Shown piece after piece: positions 40,501 to 47,790 of a stretch of DNA of 64,000 nucleotides. A program made the position numbers and the translations under genes. The notes beneath the pieces were generated by a model, which was not told the origin of the DNA, searched no databases, and was given only the letters and a program-made list of their open reading frames with translations. This DNA is from Flavobacterium hibisci (GTDB lineage Bacteria > Bacteroidota > Bacteroidia > Flavobacteriales > Flavobacteriaceae), in the NCBI RefSeq assembly GCF_020026925.1, contig NZ_JAIQDW010000004.1:186001-250000 (forward strand), in the 5' to 3' direction. How positions within the stretch are numbered: the stretch's first letter is position 1; the number at the start of each line of letters is the position of its first letter.

Positions 40501-40923
40501 GCTGTTTTATCAGTTGCAAAAGAATTATATCTTAAAAAGAGTACTTTAAAAGGAAACGAATTAGAAAAAATAACGTCTGAAAATCCATTAAAATCCGGAG
40601 ATTTGGTAACGGTAAGATTGATTATTTCGGCTAAAGAAAATACTGAATATGTACATTTAAAAGACATGAGAGCTTCCTGTTTTGAACCTGTAAATGTGCT
40701 TTCAGAATATAAATATAAAGATGGTCTGGGCTATTATATGAGTACAAAAGATGCTGCAACTCATTTCTTTTTTGATCAAATAAATAAAGGAACTTATGTG
40801 ATAGAATACGACATTCGTGTGAATAACAGTGGGGAATTCTCAAACGGGATTACCACTATCGAAAGTATGTATGCCCCGGAATTTAAGAGTCATACAAAAG
40901 GGATTCGGGTAAAGGTTAATTAA
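34513..40923 (+). CDS. Alpha-2-macroglobulin-like protein with thioester and plug-like insert
   Basis: 2136 residues, exported (signal peptide about 1-18, ending FGQQ). The first 500 residues are Lys/Glu-rich and helical. A carboxypeptidase-regulatory-like stretch (LKDVRVEYEKKSIKTDQNG, about 523-541) precedes the MG2 domain (about 595-680, FYLDRAIYRPGQTVFYKG). The A2M domain is at about 1370-1470, and a CAEQ thioester motif has Cys1590 and Gln1593. Macroglobulins trap proteases by covalent linkage. At about 1296-1350 lies text like a TonB-transporter plug (IALYGHKGANGVIIITTKK), close to the motif in the SusC-like protein of this window. No lipobox is seen, unlike many bacterial members. No pbpC gene is adjacent. 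Confidence 0.9.
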   Translation: MKNILFVFLLISTVVFGQQNDKKWAKAISLENEGKIKSANEVVAKIYKKSVARKDEAQMIKCFFYQSKYLQVVDENAKSKIITNLKTDINRVSIPSKAILNLIYAKYLKDHFNDYEAYVEVDSAAAVVDSAVSLIDIAAATIDTASVTGMKNTEIDSVEVPQSDYVPQEITSEDDVVSAFNKTLENEAVLKATPLTKYKAILDYSDLEKFKEENLWSFLLKENISFFTEKIRSWEIRNSDFLVYKEQLLGNSSTFLSLNLDFIKESNVKRVLELYQKIESDNSSLKNQFERAKFCEQYLLKSNENFSAYLDKIAKETQDKNLIQSIKLEQAQILLEEASKELHPNNNNKALEVLDEVIKIDESSNNAKLAISKKYDVLSKSLTIQFQKNSYENENTRAFIHYKDIKNFKITFYKIDLLQVRAFSKVYGIKQDSLVKSIVQKNNLIKTENYNLIDKENHFTYSTEILLPKLPIGNYLAYFKSNSDPKEKKAFGSGILTISNISVLASKKDKIENYQALDRKTGKPLKDVRVEYEKKSIKTDQNGIAAFQTETSEYDYNYSQKFIKLIQDDDSILVNKSYLPYAENYKLSNNEKPKGKIEFYLDRAIYRPGQTVFYKGIAFQKKNNKTSVTPNLSYKIVVRDQNNQSVKEFNAKTNEYGSFSGEFILPKTVLTGSYTINAQKPDDSPETDLAYWNQTSINYSDANLNFLVEEYKRPKFEVTFDAKKESYQLNQSAKIKGNAKAFAGSTISDATVKYTVTRYTTYFRNYYGHEENEILAVGETKTDNSGNFVVDFNAVPSKKHSKENLPIFNYEISATVTDINGETHSAVTNVKVGYHDLILNTQILPFIQTKNKNEIALSSTNLNGEFLPVKGEVKLYFLSPLSNKFKQRKFQKPEIETISAEDFERLFPYEISENDTSKNASEILLFSKNIDTQKDKKLLLDFISNYKSGNYKIVFSAKDSFGNPIESTSNFKLKQSKDKYYPSKLINAEQLNSDPKKDGFVLVKITSIIPELYILANANYQNKNYFEDIIHLQNHEATIKIPLKNEFEKQIAISFQCVFENETFTDYVEVALKSEERKLEWTVESFRNKIQPGTNENWSFKLKSFNTKNEAEVLASMYDSSLDQFTVRNWNPLKLEDYFYNGTNFKTELGFDTSYASLENLNERFPQLNFKNEETRLKWFGFNFYNSRYGDYGITITELKDKKIGSETIKGDPDAVLTVDEVVGIGATAVVVQEDNQVYSTAAVKLDEVRFVKPVVASAQEVTEDPTGYFKTNKVKFYPGKKIISGLSNMVINKSTLYVIDGKISSEENFNEINPENILDIDFLTSDKAIALYGHKGANGVIIITTKKALEELTQVKARKNLSETAFFLPNLKTDSKGKVSFNFTSPEALTAWKLRLMAHNKDAVSGYLEKSVVTQKELMVLPNFPRFFREKDTIVISAKISNITAEAKTGISLLQFFDATTMQPIDAKMLNADNVKNFTIPPYGNTTVNWKIKIPEGLQGVQYKILAKSGNFSDGEENILPVLTNNMLVTESIPVWVSENSTKEYTFENLKNNSSTTLRNHQFTLEYTSNLTWIAIQSLPYLMEYEHECAEQTFARFYANALASEIISSNPKIATVFEDWRKNGKLNSKLEENEELKSLILAETPWLNDAQSEDEKKKNLALLFDLEKMKTSQEATFQKLKQKQKASGGFSWFDGSDENEYITRHILAGLGHSSKLSKSGDIEDKIDEIAETGIPFLDNKFLDYHKSRTKNLKTADKLIWINPYSDLHYLYTRSFYLENYPLSDTLKKETKLYLETAKKDWLNYSLYEKGLAAITLNRFGEKESAKKIIESLKETSSNNEDWGMYWIANKSGWYWYQAPIEIQALLIEAFAEVTNDTKSVDAMKVWLLKNKQTKNWPTTKSTTEAIYALLMQGTDWLSVKDNTVIKIGDEKIVTKKLAENEKEAATGYIKMNWKAEEVKKEMASIKIENKSKVPGFGGVYWQYFEDLDKIKTNSGAVLSVAKELYLKKSTLKGNELEKITSENPLKSGDLVTVRLIISAKENTEYVHLKDMRASCFEPVNVLSEYKYKDGLGYYMSTKDAATHFFFDQINKGTYVIEYDIRVNNSGEFSNGITTIESMYAPEFKSHTKGIRVKVN

Positions 40924-40940
40924 TAAGACTTAGTGAACCC

Positions 40941-40971
40941 TTAAATTAAAATCTAAAATTAGCTAAATTTG
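40941..40971 (+). promoter_or_regulatory. Probable promoter of the Uma2 gene
   Basis: TTA (40941-40943; one mismatch to TTG), 20 bp, then TAAATTTG (40964-40971), 17 bp before the ATG at 40989. Confidence 0.45.
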
Positions 40972-40988
40972 TATTAAATATAATTATT

Positions 40989-41576
40989 ATGGTAACAGAT
41001 ATTAATCAATTAGATTTTAACAAAACGTATTCTTATGCCGATTATCTTACCTGGAGATTTCAGGAAAGAATTGAAATCTTTAAAGGAAAAATTTCAAAAA
41101 TGAGTCCTGCTCCAAGTACTTCTCATCAAAAAATAGCGGGAAATCTGCATGGAATTTTATGGAATAGTTTTAAAAATCGTCCTTGTAATTTATTTAATGC
41201 TCCATTTGATGTTCGACTATTAGATAAAAAAAAATCAACAAATGATAATGAAATTTTTACTGTAGTTCAACCTGATATATGTGTAATTTGTGATGAAAAT
41301 AAATTAGACAAAAGAGGTGCATTTGGTGCCCCGGATTTAGTAATAGAAATACTCTCACCGGGTAACTCAAAGAAGGAACTAAAATATAAATTTGATTTGT
41401 ATGAAGAAGCAGGAGTTTTAGAATACTGGATTGTAAATCCCGAAGACAAAACTTTTTTAATTTATGTTCTTAGAGATAATGAATTTATCGGCTTACATCC
41501 ATTAATTGAAGAAGATAAAATAAAAAGTCCGTTATTTCCTCAATTAGACTTTATACTTGAAGAGGTATTTGCTTAA
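40989..41576 (+). CDS. Uma2/DUF820-family PD-(D/E)xK nuclease-like protein
   Basis: 195 residues. The restriction-endonuclease-like fold is indicated by TVVQPDICVICDENKLDKRG, then GAPDLVIEILSPGN (the conserved Asp and Glu) and the LKYKFDLYEEAGVLEYWIVN helix-strand typical of Uma2. The family is common in cyanobacteria and scattered in Bacteroidota, often as solitary genes; its cellular role is not known. It has its own promoter-like sequence and a bidirectional terminator. Confidence 0.88.
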   Translation: MVTDINQLDFNKTYSYADYLTWRFQERIEIFKGKISKMSPAPSTSHQKIAGNLHGILWNSFKNRPCNLFNAPFDVRLLDKKKSTNDNEIFTVVQPDICVICDENKLDKRGAFGAPDLVIEILSPGNSKKELKYKFDLYEEAGVLEYWIVNPEDKTFLIYVLRDNEFIGLHPLIEEDKIKSPLFPQLDFILEEVFA

Positions 41577-41582
41577 AATAAA

Positions 41583-41615
41583 AAACCCGACAGATATTTG
41601 AAATCTGTCGGGTTT
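41583..41615. terminator. Bidirectional terminator between the Uma2 gene and the S46 peptidase gene
   Basis: A perfect 13-bp stem (41583-41595 with 41603-41615) with a 7-nt loop. T-rich sequence follows on both strands, and the genes converge here. Confidence 0.88.
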
Positions 41616-41637
41616 AATTTTTATAACTAAATTAAGA

Positions 41638-43785
41638 TTATTTTGCAATCGTCAATTCGTCGATAATATTTTTAGCACCTGCGTATTTGTCGATAATCCA
41701 AAGTACATAACGAATATCAACGTTGATTGTTCTTTGTAATTTAGAGTCAAAAATAACGTCACCAGCCATTGCTTCGATGTTACCATCAAAAGCAATTCCG
41801 ATTAACTCTCCTTTTCCGTTAAGAACCGGAGAACCAGAGTTCCCTCCTGTAATGTCGTTATCCGTTAAGAAGTTTACCGGCATATATCCAGCTTTATCAG
41901 CATATTGACCGTAATCTTTTGCTTTGTTTAATTCTAATAAACGAGCCGGCAAATCAAATTCCTGATCTCCTGCTTTATACTTTTTCACCATACTTTCCAT
42001 GGTTGTATAGTTGTTGATTTTAGCATCGTTTCTAGGATCAGCTGGCAAAGCACGAACTTTTCCGTAAGTCAGTCTTAAAGTAGAGTTTGCATCCGGATAT
42101 TTTACCGTATTCAATTTTGATTCTCTTAAACCTTCTACCAATAAACGATAAGCAGTTGCAAAACCATCATCCGCTTTTGCCTGATCATCTGATTTAGTAC
42201 GGTATTTTGTCAGCAAATCAGTAGAGATTATATATAATGGATCTATTGGAAGTGCAGCCGGTTTTGGGCTTGCTAAATATTCTAAAACTTTTTCTTTAGA
42301 TGCAAAAAAACTAGTTTCAGTTGCTTTTGCTATGTCAGCAGTAAAATCACCATTGTTAGCCGCTTTCATTTTAGCAATTTGTGATGCTAATCCATATTCG
42401 GCCGCTTTTGAAGCGTATAAATTTAACTGTGCAGTCAAAACATCTTTTTCTAGCGGAGCATAAAATTCGCCATAAATATCCTCAACCATTGCATTGATTT
42501 TAGGCAGCATTTCTGCTTTTTTAGCGTCATTTTCTTTAGAGTACGCAATCAATGCATTTCCTAGATTTGCAGGTGCTGTAGCAAGAGCTGAAGTACGTAA
42601 AAGCTGTATCAAATAATTATCGTGAGTCGCTTTTAAATTGGTTTCTCTATAATAATCATTGATTGTCGGAATTACATTTTCGTATTTTTCTTTATTAGCA
42701 GGCTTACTCGCCCAGTCGTAGAATTTATCTTCCTGTGCTGTCTTTACATCTACCGTTCCTGCTTTTGTTAAGGCATCTATCATTCCCTGACGGTTTTTCC
42801 AGTAGTTGGCTGTCGAAGCATATTTTGAAGCATACTGTAAACGAACAGTGGCATCTTTATCCATATACTTTTTCATTACATCCATTCCGGTTTTAGCACC
42901 TTCAACCCACGCAGGATAAGCATATTTTATGTTTTGTTCGATTCCTCCGGCTGGCATCCAGCGGTTTGTTCTCCCCGGATACCCTAAAATCATAGCGAAA
43001 TCATTTTCTTTTACCCCTTTAATGCTTACAGGCAGATAATGTTTTGGCTGCAAAGGAACATTATCTTTAGAATATTCTGCAGGATTTCCGTCTTTGTCAG
43101 CATATACTCTGAACATAGAGAAATCACCTGTTTGACGAGGCCATTCCCAGTTGTCTGTATCGCCACCAAATTTACCCACGCTTTCAGGAGGCGTACCTAC
43201 TAAACGAACATCTTTATAATCCTGATAAACGAAATAGTAATATTCATTTCCCTGGAAGAAAGGACGAACAGAAACCGTATATTTTCCGCCTTCGTTATTT
43301 TCTTTTTCGATCAAAGCGATTTCCTGCTGGATGATTTTGTTTCTTTCTGTTTCTGTCATAGTAGCATTTACTTTTGACAAAATTCTTTTAGAAACATCAT
43401 CCATACGCACGAAGAAACGAACGTACAACGATTTTGGTTTCATCTCAGCACTTTTTTCTTTTGCCCAGAAACCATCTTTAAGATAATTTTGTTCAGCAGT
43501 TGAAAGTTCGGCAATGGCATCGTAACCGCAGTGGTGATTGGTCAATACCAAACCATTTTTAGAAACGATTTCAGCAGTACAACCTCCGTTAAACTGCACA
43601 ATGGCATCTTTTAAACTGTGATGGTTAATGCTGTAGATTTCTTCAGCAGTTAGCTGCAGACCCATTTTCTGCATGTCTCTATGGTTCAATCTTTCGATGA
43701 ACATTAAGAACCACATACCTTCGTCGGCTCTTACAGGAAATGCCATAAGGCACATCGTTAAAAATAAGACTATTCTTTTCATCAT
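41638..43785 (-). CDS. S46-family dipeptidyl-peptidase (DPP7-like)
   Basis: Exported serine exopeptidase (715 aa), starting at the ATG at 43785 (MMKRIVLFLTMCLMAF, signal peptide up to RADEG); the next codon is also ATG, and the frame opens 11 codons earlier. The trypsin-like core has TNHHCGYDAI (His84/85) and GNSGSPV (Ser650). In the P. gingivalis enzymes the residue 25 after the catalytic Ser decides specificity: Gly in DPP7 (hydrophobic P1), Arg in DPP11 (acidic P1). Here it is Gly675 (in EAMAGD), which points to DPP7. It would release dipeptides for growth on proteins. A convergent terminator lies downstream. Confidence 0.92.
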   Translation of the reverse strand: MMKRIVLFLTMCLMAFPVRADEGMWFLMFIERLNHRDMQKMGLQLTAEEIYSINHHSLKDAIVQFNGGCTAEIVSKNGLVLTNHHCGYDAIAELSTAEQNYLKDGFWAKEKSAEMKPKSLYVRFFVRMDDVSKRILSKVNATMTETERNKIIQQEIALIEKENNEGGKYTVSVRPFFQGNEYYYFVYQDYKDVRLVGTPPESVGKFGGDTDNWEWPRQTGDFSMFRVYADKDGNPAEYSKDNVPLQPKHYLPVSIKGVKENDFAMILGYPGRTNRWMPAGGIEQNIKYAYPAWVEGAKTGMDVMKKYMDKDATVRLQYASKYASTANYWKNRQGMIDALTKAGTVDVKTAQEDKFYDWASKPANKEKYENVIPTINDYYRETNLKATHDNYLIQLLRTSALATAPANLGNALIAYSKENDAKKAEMLPKINAMVEDIYGEFYAPLEKDVLTAQLNLYASKAAEYGLASQIAKMKAANNGDFTADIAKATETSFFASKEKVLEYLASPKPAALPIDPLYIISTDLLTKYRTKSDDQAKADDGFATAYRLLVEGLRESKLNTVKYPDANSTLRLTYGKVRALPADPRNDAKINNYTTMESMVKKYKAGDQEFDLPARLLELNKAKDYGQYADKAGYMPVNFLTDNDITGGNSGSPVLNGKGELIGIAFDGNIEAMAGDVIFDSKLQRTINVDIRYVLWIIDKYAGAKNIIDELTIAK

Positions 43786-43910
43786 AATATTTGAATTAGT
43801 CTTGCGAAGATAATTCATTTCACAATCATAACACTCTATTTACATTGAAAATGAAATTTAGCAATCCTATTTTATTGTTATTTTGCGAATTTTACATTCT
43901 TAAAAACAAA

Positions 43911-43938
43911 AAAGGTGTCCTGAAACCAGGACACCTTT
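43911..43938 (-). terminator. Intrinsic terminator after obgE
   Basis: A perfect 12-bp stem (43911-43922 with 43927-43938) with a 4-nt loop, followed on the minus strand by TTTTTTGTTTTT. It is 21 bp after the obgE stop. Confidence 0.9.
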
Positions 43939-43959
43939 GTAATCAATCTAATATTTTTT

Positions 43960-44961
43960 TTACTCGTTAAGCATCTTCCAAAGTTTGTCTTTCAAATCTG
44001 TAAGACCTTGCTGGGCAACAGAAGAAATAAACATATACGGAACATCTTTAAACGAAACGTCTAACTCTGCTTTCAATTCTGCTTTAAGCTCATCATCCAG
44101 CATATCGCATTTTGAGATTACCAAAAGGCGTTCTTTATCCAGCATTTCAGGATTGTATTTCGTTAATTCATTTACCAGAATATCATATTCTGCTTTGATA
44201 TCCGGTGTATCAACCGGAACTAAAAACAGCAAAGTTGAATTACGCTCAATATGACGCAGAAAATAATGCCCAAGACCTTTTCCTTCTGCAGCTCCTTCAA
44301 TAATTCCGGGAATATCAGCGATTACAAAAGACTGAAAGTCTCTATACGCTACAATTCCTAAATTTGGTTTTAAAGTCGTAAATGGATAATCTGCAATTTT
44401 TGGTTTTGCTGAAGTTAATACCGATAATAAAGTAGATTTTCCAGCATTAGGAAAACCAACTAAACCAACATCTGCCAAAACTTTAAGTTCCAGAATTACA
44501 TCCATTTCTACACCCAACAATCCAGGCTGTGCATAACGTGGCGTCTGGTTGGTAGAACTTCTAAAATGCCAGTTTCCTAAACCGCCTTTCCCTCCTTTTG
44601 CCAGAATTCTTTTTTCTCCGTCTTCTGTAATTTCAAAAAGTGTTTCACCAGTTTCTTTATCTTTTACAACAGTTCCAAGCGGCACTTCAATGATTTTATC
44701 CTCTCCATCTGCACCAGTACTTCGATCTCCTCCTCCGTCTCCACCGTGTCCAGCTTTGATATGACGGGCGAATTTTAAATGAAACAGTGTCCAAAGACCT
44801 TTATTACCCACTAAATATACGTGTCCTCCACGTCCTCCGTCACCTCCGTCCGGGCCTCCTTTTTCAATAAATTTCTCCCTATGTAAATGCGTAGATCCCT
44901 TTCCTCCTTTTCCGGAAGAAACGTATATCTTAACATAATCTACAAAATTTCCTTCTGTCAT
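43960..44961 (-). CDS. obgE: Obg-family GTPase (ribosome assembly)
   Basis: GTPase acting in 50S maturation and stress control (333 aa). The glycine-rich Obg fold (about 1-158) has [20 protein letters not shown]; the G domain has [34 protein letters not shown] and SKCDMLD. The protein ends soon after the G domain and lacks the optional C-terminal OCT domain. The upstream gap is filled by a TTTCAGG-type inverted repeat. Confidence 0.96.
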   Translation of the reverse strand: MTEGNFVDYVKIYVSSGKGGKGSTHLHREKFIEKGGPDGGDGGRGGHVYLVGNKGLWTLFHLKFARHIKAGHGGDGGGDRSTGADGEDKIIEVPLGTVVKDKETGETLFEITEDGEKRILAKGGKGGLGNWHFRSSTNQTPRYAQPGLLGVEMDVILELKVLADVGLVGFPNAGKSTLLSVLTSAKPKIADYPFTTLKPNLGIVAYRDFQSFVIADIPGIIEGAAEGKGLGHYFLRHIERNSTLLFLVPVDTPDIKAEYDILVNELTKYNPEMLDKERLLVISKCDMLDDELKAELKAELDVSFKDVPYMFISSVAQQGLTDLKDKLWKMLNE

Positions 44962-44980
44962 TGTTTTTGTTTATGTATAG

Positions 44981-45053
44981 TTTCAGGTTTCAGGTTTCAC
45001 GTTCCAAGTTTACTCAATGCTGTTAACCTGAACTTGAAACCTGAAACCTGAAA
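44981..45053. repeat. Long inverted repeat of TTTCAGG units
   Basis: The left arm (44981-45010) has TTTCAGG-type heptad units; the right arm (45031-45053) is its reverse complement, with a 19-bp perfect stretch plus a further 5 bp. A related single-arm copy lies at 53953-53976. It fills the gap between obgE and the CorC-type gene. Confidence 0.75.
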
Positions 45054-45063
45054 CAAATTCTCT

Positions 45064-46338
45064 CTACTCTTTTAATGCTTTCACAAGCACTTTATCAATC
45101 TTTACGCCGTCCATATCGACAACTTCTAAGACAAATTTCTGCCAAATTAACTTTTCGCCTTCTTTTGGAATATGTGAAAGCTCGGTCATGATCATTCCGC
45201 TTACGGTATTTACTTCGTAATCGTTTGTCAATTCATCTAATTCGAAATACGTTAAGAAATCGTGTAATGAATAATGTCCATCAACCAGCCATGATCCGTC
45301 TTCTCTTTCTATTAATTGAAATTCGTCCTTATAAAAATCTGATGCATCACCTACCAAAGCTTCCAAAATATCGTTTAAGGTAATCATACCCTGAAAAACA
45401 CCATATTCATCAGAAACCAATGCATAATGAACACCTGTTTTTTTGAAATTCTCCAAAGCTTTGTAAGCAGTGGTTTGTTCCATTAAATAAGGTGCTTCTG
45501 TCATTATCGTAGCCAGATCAAAATTATCTTTTTCGATATTGGCAAAAATATTTTTTAAGGTTACTACACCCACGATGTCATCATAATTATCCTTATAAAC
45601 CGGATAAACGGCATGTAAATCATGCAAAACCAGTTCTTTAATTTTAGCTTTATCGACTTTTAAAGGCAGCATGTCTACTGATTTTCGATGCGTCATGAGA
45701 GAGCTTACTTTACGGTCTCCAATGTGAAAAACACGTTCCACAATATCCTGCTCTATTTCCTGTACTTCGCCAACTTCTGTTCCTTCTTTGATGATGGCTT
45801 TGATTTCTTCCTCCGTAACTTTTCCGTCAGCAGTTGGTTTTATCTGAAAAACATTCAGTAAAAAATCCGTTGAAGAGGTCAGCAGCCAGATAAAAGGCGC
45901 TGTGATGATCGAAATCACTTTCATTGGCATCGCTACCATTTTGGCAATTGATTCAGGATAATTTAAACCGATTCGTTTTGGCAGTAATTCGCCTAAAACT
46001 AGTGAAAAGAAAGTTAAAACAACCACCACAATACCAACTGCAACAGAATTAGCATACGGTTTTAAAATTTCAAATCCACTGACAAAAACCTGAACATCGG
46101 TTGTGATTTTATCCCCGGAATAAATACCCGTCAAAATTCCGATAAGTGTAATTCCGATTTGTACTGTGGATAAAAATTTATTTGGTGAATTGGCTAAATC
46201 AAGTGCTGTTTTGGCGCTTTTATTTCCTTTTTTTGCAGCAGTTTCAAGTCTGTTTTTTCTTGCCGAAATCAATGCGATCTCTGACATTGAGAAAACTCCG
46301 TTTAGTATTATCAGAAAAAATATTATTAGTATTTCCAT
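45064..46338 (-). CDS. CNNM/CorC-family membrane protein with CBS pair
   Basis: 424 residues. The N-terminal DUF21/CNNM membrane domain (about 1-190) starts MEILIIFFLIILNGVFSMSE and contains TVQIGITLIGILTGIYSG. Two CBS modules follow (about 210-335), then a CorC_HlyC domain. Members are often annotated as haemolysins but are more likely Mg/Co transport or efflux proteins. It is in the same direction as adk upstream, with a repeat in the gap. Confidence 0.9.
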   Translation of the reverse strand: MEILIIFFLIILNGVFSMSEIALISARKNRLETAAKKGNKSAKTALDLANSPNKFLSTVQIGITLIGILTGIYSGDKITTDVQVFVSGFEILKPYANSVAVGIVVVVLTFFSLVLGELLPKRIGLNYPESIAKMVAMPMKVISIITAPFIWLLTSSTDFLLNVFQIKPTADGKVTEEEIKAIIKEGTEVGEVQEIEQDIVERVFHIGDRKVSSLMTHRKSVDMLPLKVDKAKIKELVLHDLHAVYPVYKDNYDDIVGVVTLKNIFANIEKDNFDLATIMTEAPYLMEQTTAYKALENFKKTGVHYALVSDEYGVFQGMITLNDILEALVGDASDFYKDEFQLIEREDGSWLVDGHYSLHDFLTYFELDELTNDYEVNTVSGMIMTELSHIPKEGEKLIWQKFVLEVVDMDGVKIDKVLVKALKE

Positions 46339-46342
46339 TTTT

Positions 46343-46417
46343 AAGTTAAAAGTTAAAAGTCAAAAGTTAAATGTTTTGAGTATTTCAAATTCCTTCCTCA
46401 CATTTAACTTTTAACTT
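46343..46417. repeat. AAGTTAAAAG-type inverted repeat
   Basis: The left arm (46343-46372) contains AAGTTAAAAGTTAAAAG; the right arm CATTTAACTTTTAACTT (46401-46417) is largely its reverse complement. It lies between adk and the CorC-type gene. Confidence 0.6.
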
Positions 46418-46430
46418 CAAAACAGATTTA

Positions 46431-47003
46431 TTACAAATTATCTATAACTGACGTTAATCTTTCTGTAATTTCTTCAATTGTCCCTATGCCGTTTACAGCA
46501 TGAAATTTATTTTGCTCTTTGTAATATCCAATTAAAGGAGCAGTTTTTTCGTTATATTCCTGATATCTTACACGAATTTTTTCTTCATCCTGATCATCTG
46601 CTCTTCCGCTTGTTTTCCCTCTTTCTAATAAACGTGCTACCAAAATTTCGTCATCAGCTTCTAAAGCGATAGTAGCGGTAACTTTTGAACCAATTGTTGG
46701 CAAAAATTTATCTAAAGCTTCAGCCTGATTGATTGTTCTTGGATATCCGTCGAATAAAAATCCTGCTGTATCAGGATGTTTTTTTACCTCATCAATTAAC
46801 ATTTCGGTAGTTAATTCGCAAGGAACCAACTCTCCATTATCCATAAAAACCCTTGCTTTTTTACCTAGTTCTGTATCATTTTTTAAATTGAAACGAAAAA
46901 TATCTCCTGTTGAAAGGTGTGTTAAATTATATTTTTCTTTTAAAAATTCTGCCTGAGTTCCTTTTCCTGCTCCCGGCTTTCCAAATAAAACGATGTTAAT
47001 CAT
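46431..47003 (-). CDS. adk: Adenylate kinase, short form
   Basis: Converts AMP and ATP to two ADP (190 aa). P-loop GKPGAGKGTQAEF, LSTGDIFRFNL, AMP-binding LFDGYPRTINQAEAL and the Arg-rich RLLERGKTSGRADD are present. The LID region is short and lacks cysteines, as in non-zinc short adenylate kinases. In many bacteria adk is in the spc operon; here it follows hpt, 73 bp apart. Confidence 0.96.
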   Translation of the reverse strand: MINIVLFGKPGAGKGTQAEFLKEKYNLTHLSTGDIFRFNLKNDTELGKKARVFMDNGELVPCELTTEMLIDEVKKHPDTAGFLFDGYPRTINQAEALDKFLPTIGSKVTATIALEADDEILVARLLERGKTSGRADDQDEEKIRVRYQEYNEKTAPLIGYYKEQNKFHAVNGIGTIEEITERLTSVIDNL

Positions 47004-47076
47004 AATGAATGTAATTGTTGTGACTCCCTATTTTTTAAGAAGTTTAAAATGAATATATAGTTGTGTTTGTTTAAAA

Positions 47077-47607
47077 TTATTCTGCTAACTTATAGATTTC
47101 GGGTAAATTTCTTCCCAGACCATCGTAGTCCAACCCATAGCCTACAATGAATTTGTTTGGAATCCTGATTCCGACATAATCTATTTTGATGTCTTTTTTA
47201 TACGCTTCCGGTTTAAAGAACAAAGTTGCAATTTTAAAATGCTTTACATTTCGCTCCTTAAACTTCTGTTTTAATGCTTCGATTGTGTTTCCGGTGTCAA
47301 TAATATCTTCAATTATAACAACAGTCCTTCCCGAAAGATCCTGATTAATTCCGATTAATTCTTTAACCGAATTAGTACTTTCTGTTCCTTCATACGATGC
47401 CATTTTGATAAATGAAACTTCGCAGGGACTTTTATATTTTTTCAGAAAGTCTGCAACAACCATAAAAGCACCGTTCAGAACACCAACAAAAATGGGCGTG
47501 TCATCTCCAAAATCATCTTCTACCTGTGCCACTATTTTGGATAAAGCAAAATCAATTTCTTTAGCCGAAATAAACGGAACAAATTGTTTATCGTGAAGTT
47601 GTATCAT
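47077..47607 (-). CDS. hpt: Hypoxanthine phosphoribosyltransferase
   Basis: Purine salvage enzyme making IMP or GMP from hypoxanthine or guanine and PRPP (176 aa). The PRPP-binding loop VVIIEDIIDTGNTIEAL is intact; VGVLNGAFMVVADFL and the C-terminal YVGIRIPNKFIVGYGLDYDG match type I PRTases of this group. It is paired with adk, so one operon may serve nucleotide balance. A TATCTTTG box at 47640-47633 (minus) may be its promoter, without a good -33. Confidence 0.95.
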   Translation of the reverse strand: MIQLHDKQFVPFISAKEIDFALSKIVAQVEDDFGDDTPIFVGVLNGAFMVVADFLKKYKSPCEVSFIKMASYEGTESTNSVKELIGINQDLSGRTVVIIEDIIDTGNTIEALKQKFKERNVKHFKIATLFFKPEAYKKDIKIDYVGIRIPNKFIVGYGLDYDGLGRNLPEIYKLAE

Positions 47608-47790
47608 TATTTTTGTACTTTAAAATAATGGACAAAGATACAGAATTACTACCAAACTGTAAGTATCAAAATTTTATAGTACCTAGAATTTTTACGAATG
47701 TTAAATATCAGTTAATATTTACAAACGATTTAGGGTAACTCTTTCAGAATCATTAAATTGTTGTTTGACAAATATTTAATCAAAATCACC

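Noticed and set aside
41638..43785. S46 peptidase as DPP11 (acidic P1 specificity)
   Set aside because: The residue 25 after the catalytic serine is Gly, as in DPP7, not Arg as in DPP11.
44981..45053. Possible CRISPR-like array from repeated TTTCAGG units
   Set aside because: Units are 7 bp with no unique spacers, the arms are inverted rather than direct, and no cas gene is present.
45064..46338. Haemolysin
   Set aside because: The DUF21-CBS-CorC architecture fits the ion-transport-related CNNM family; the haemolysin name is historical.
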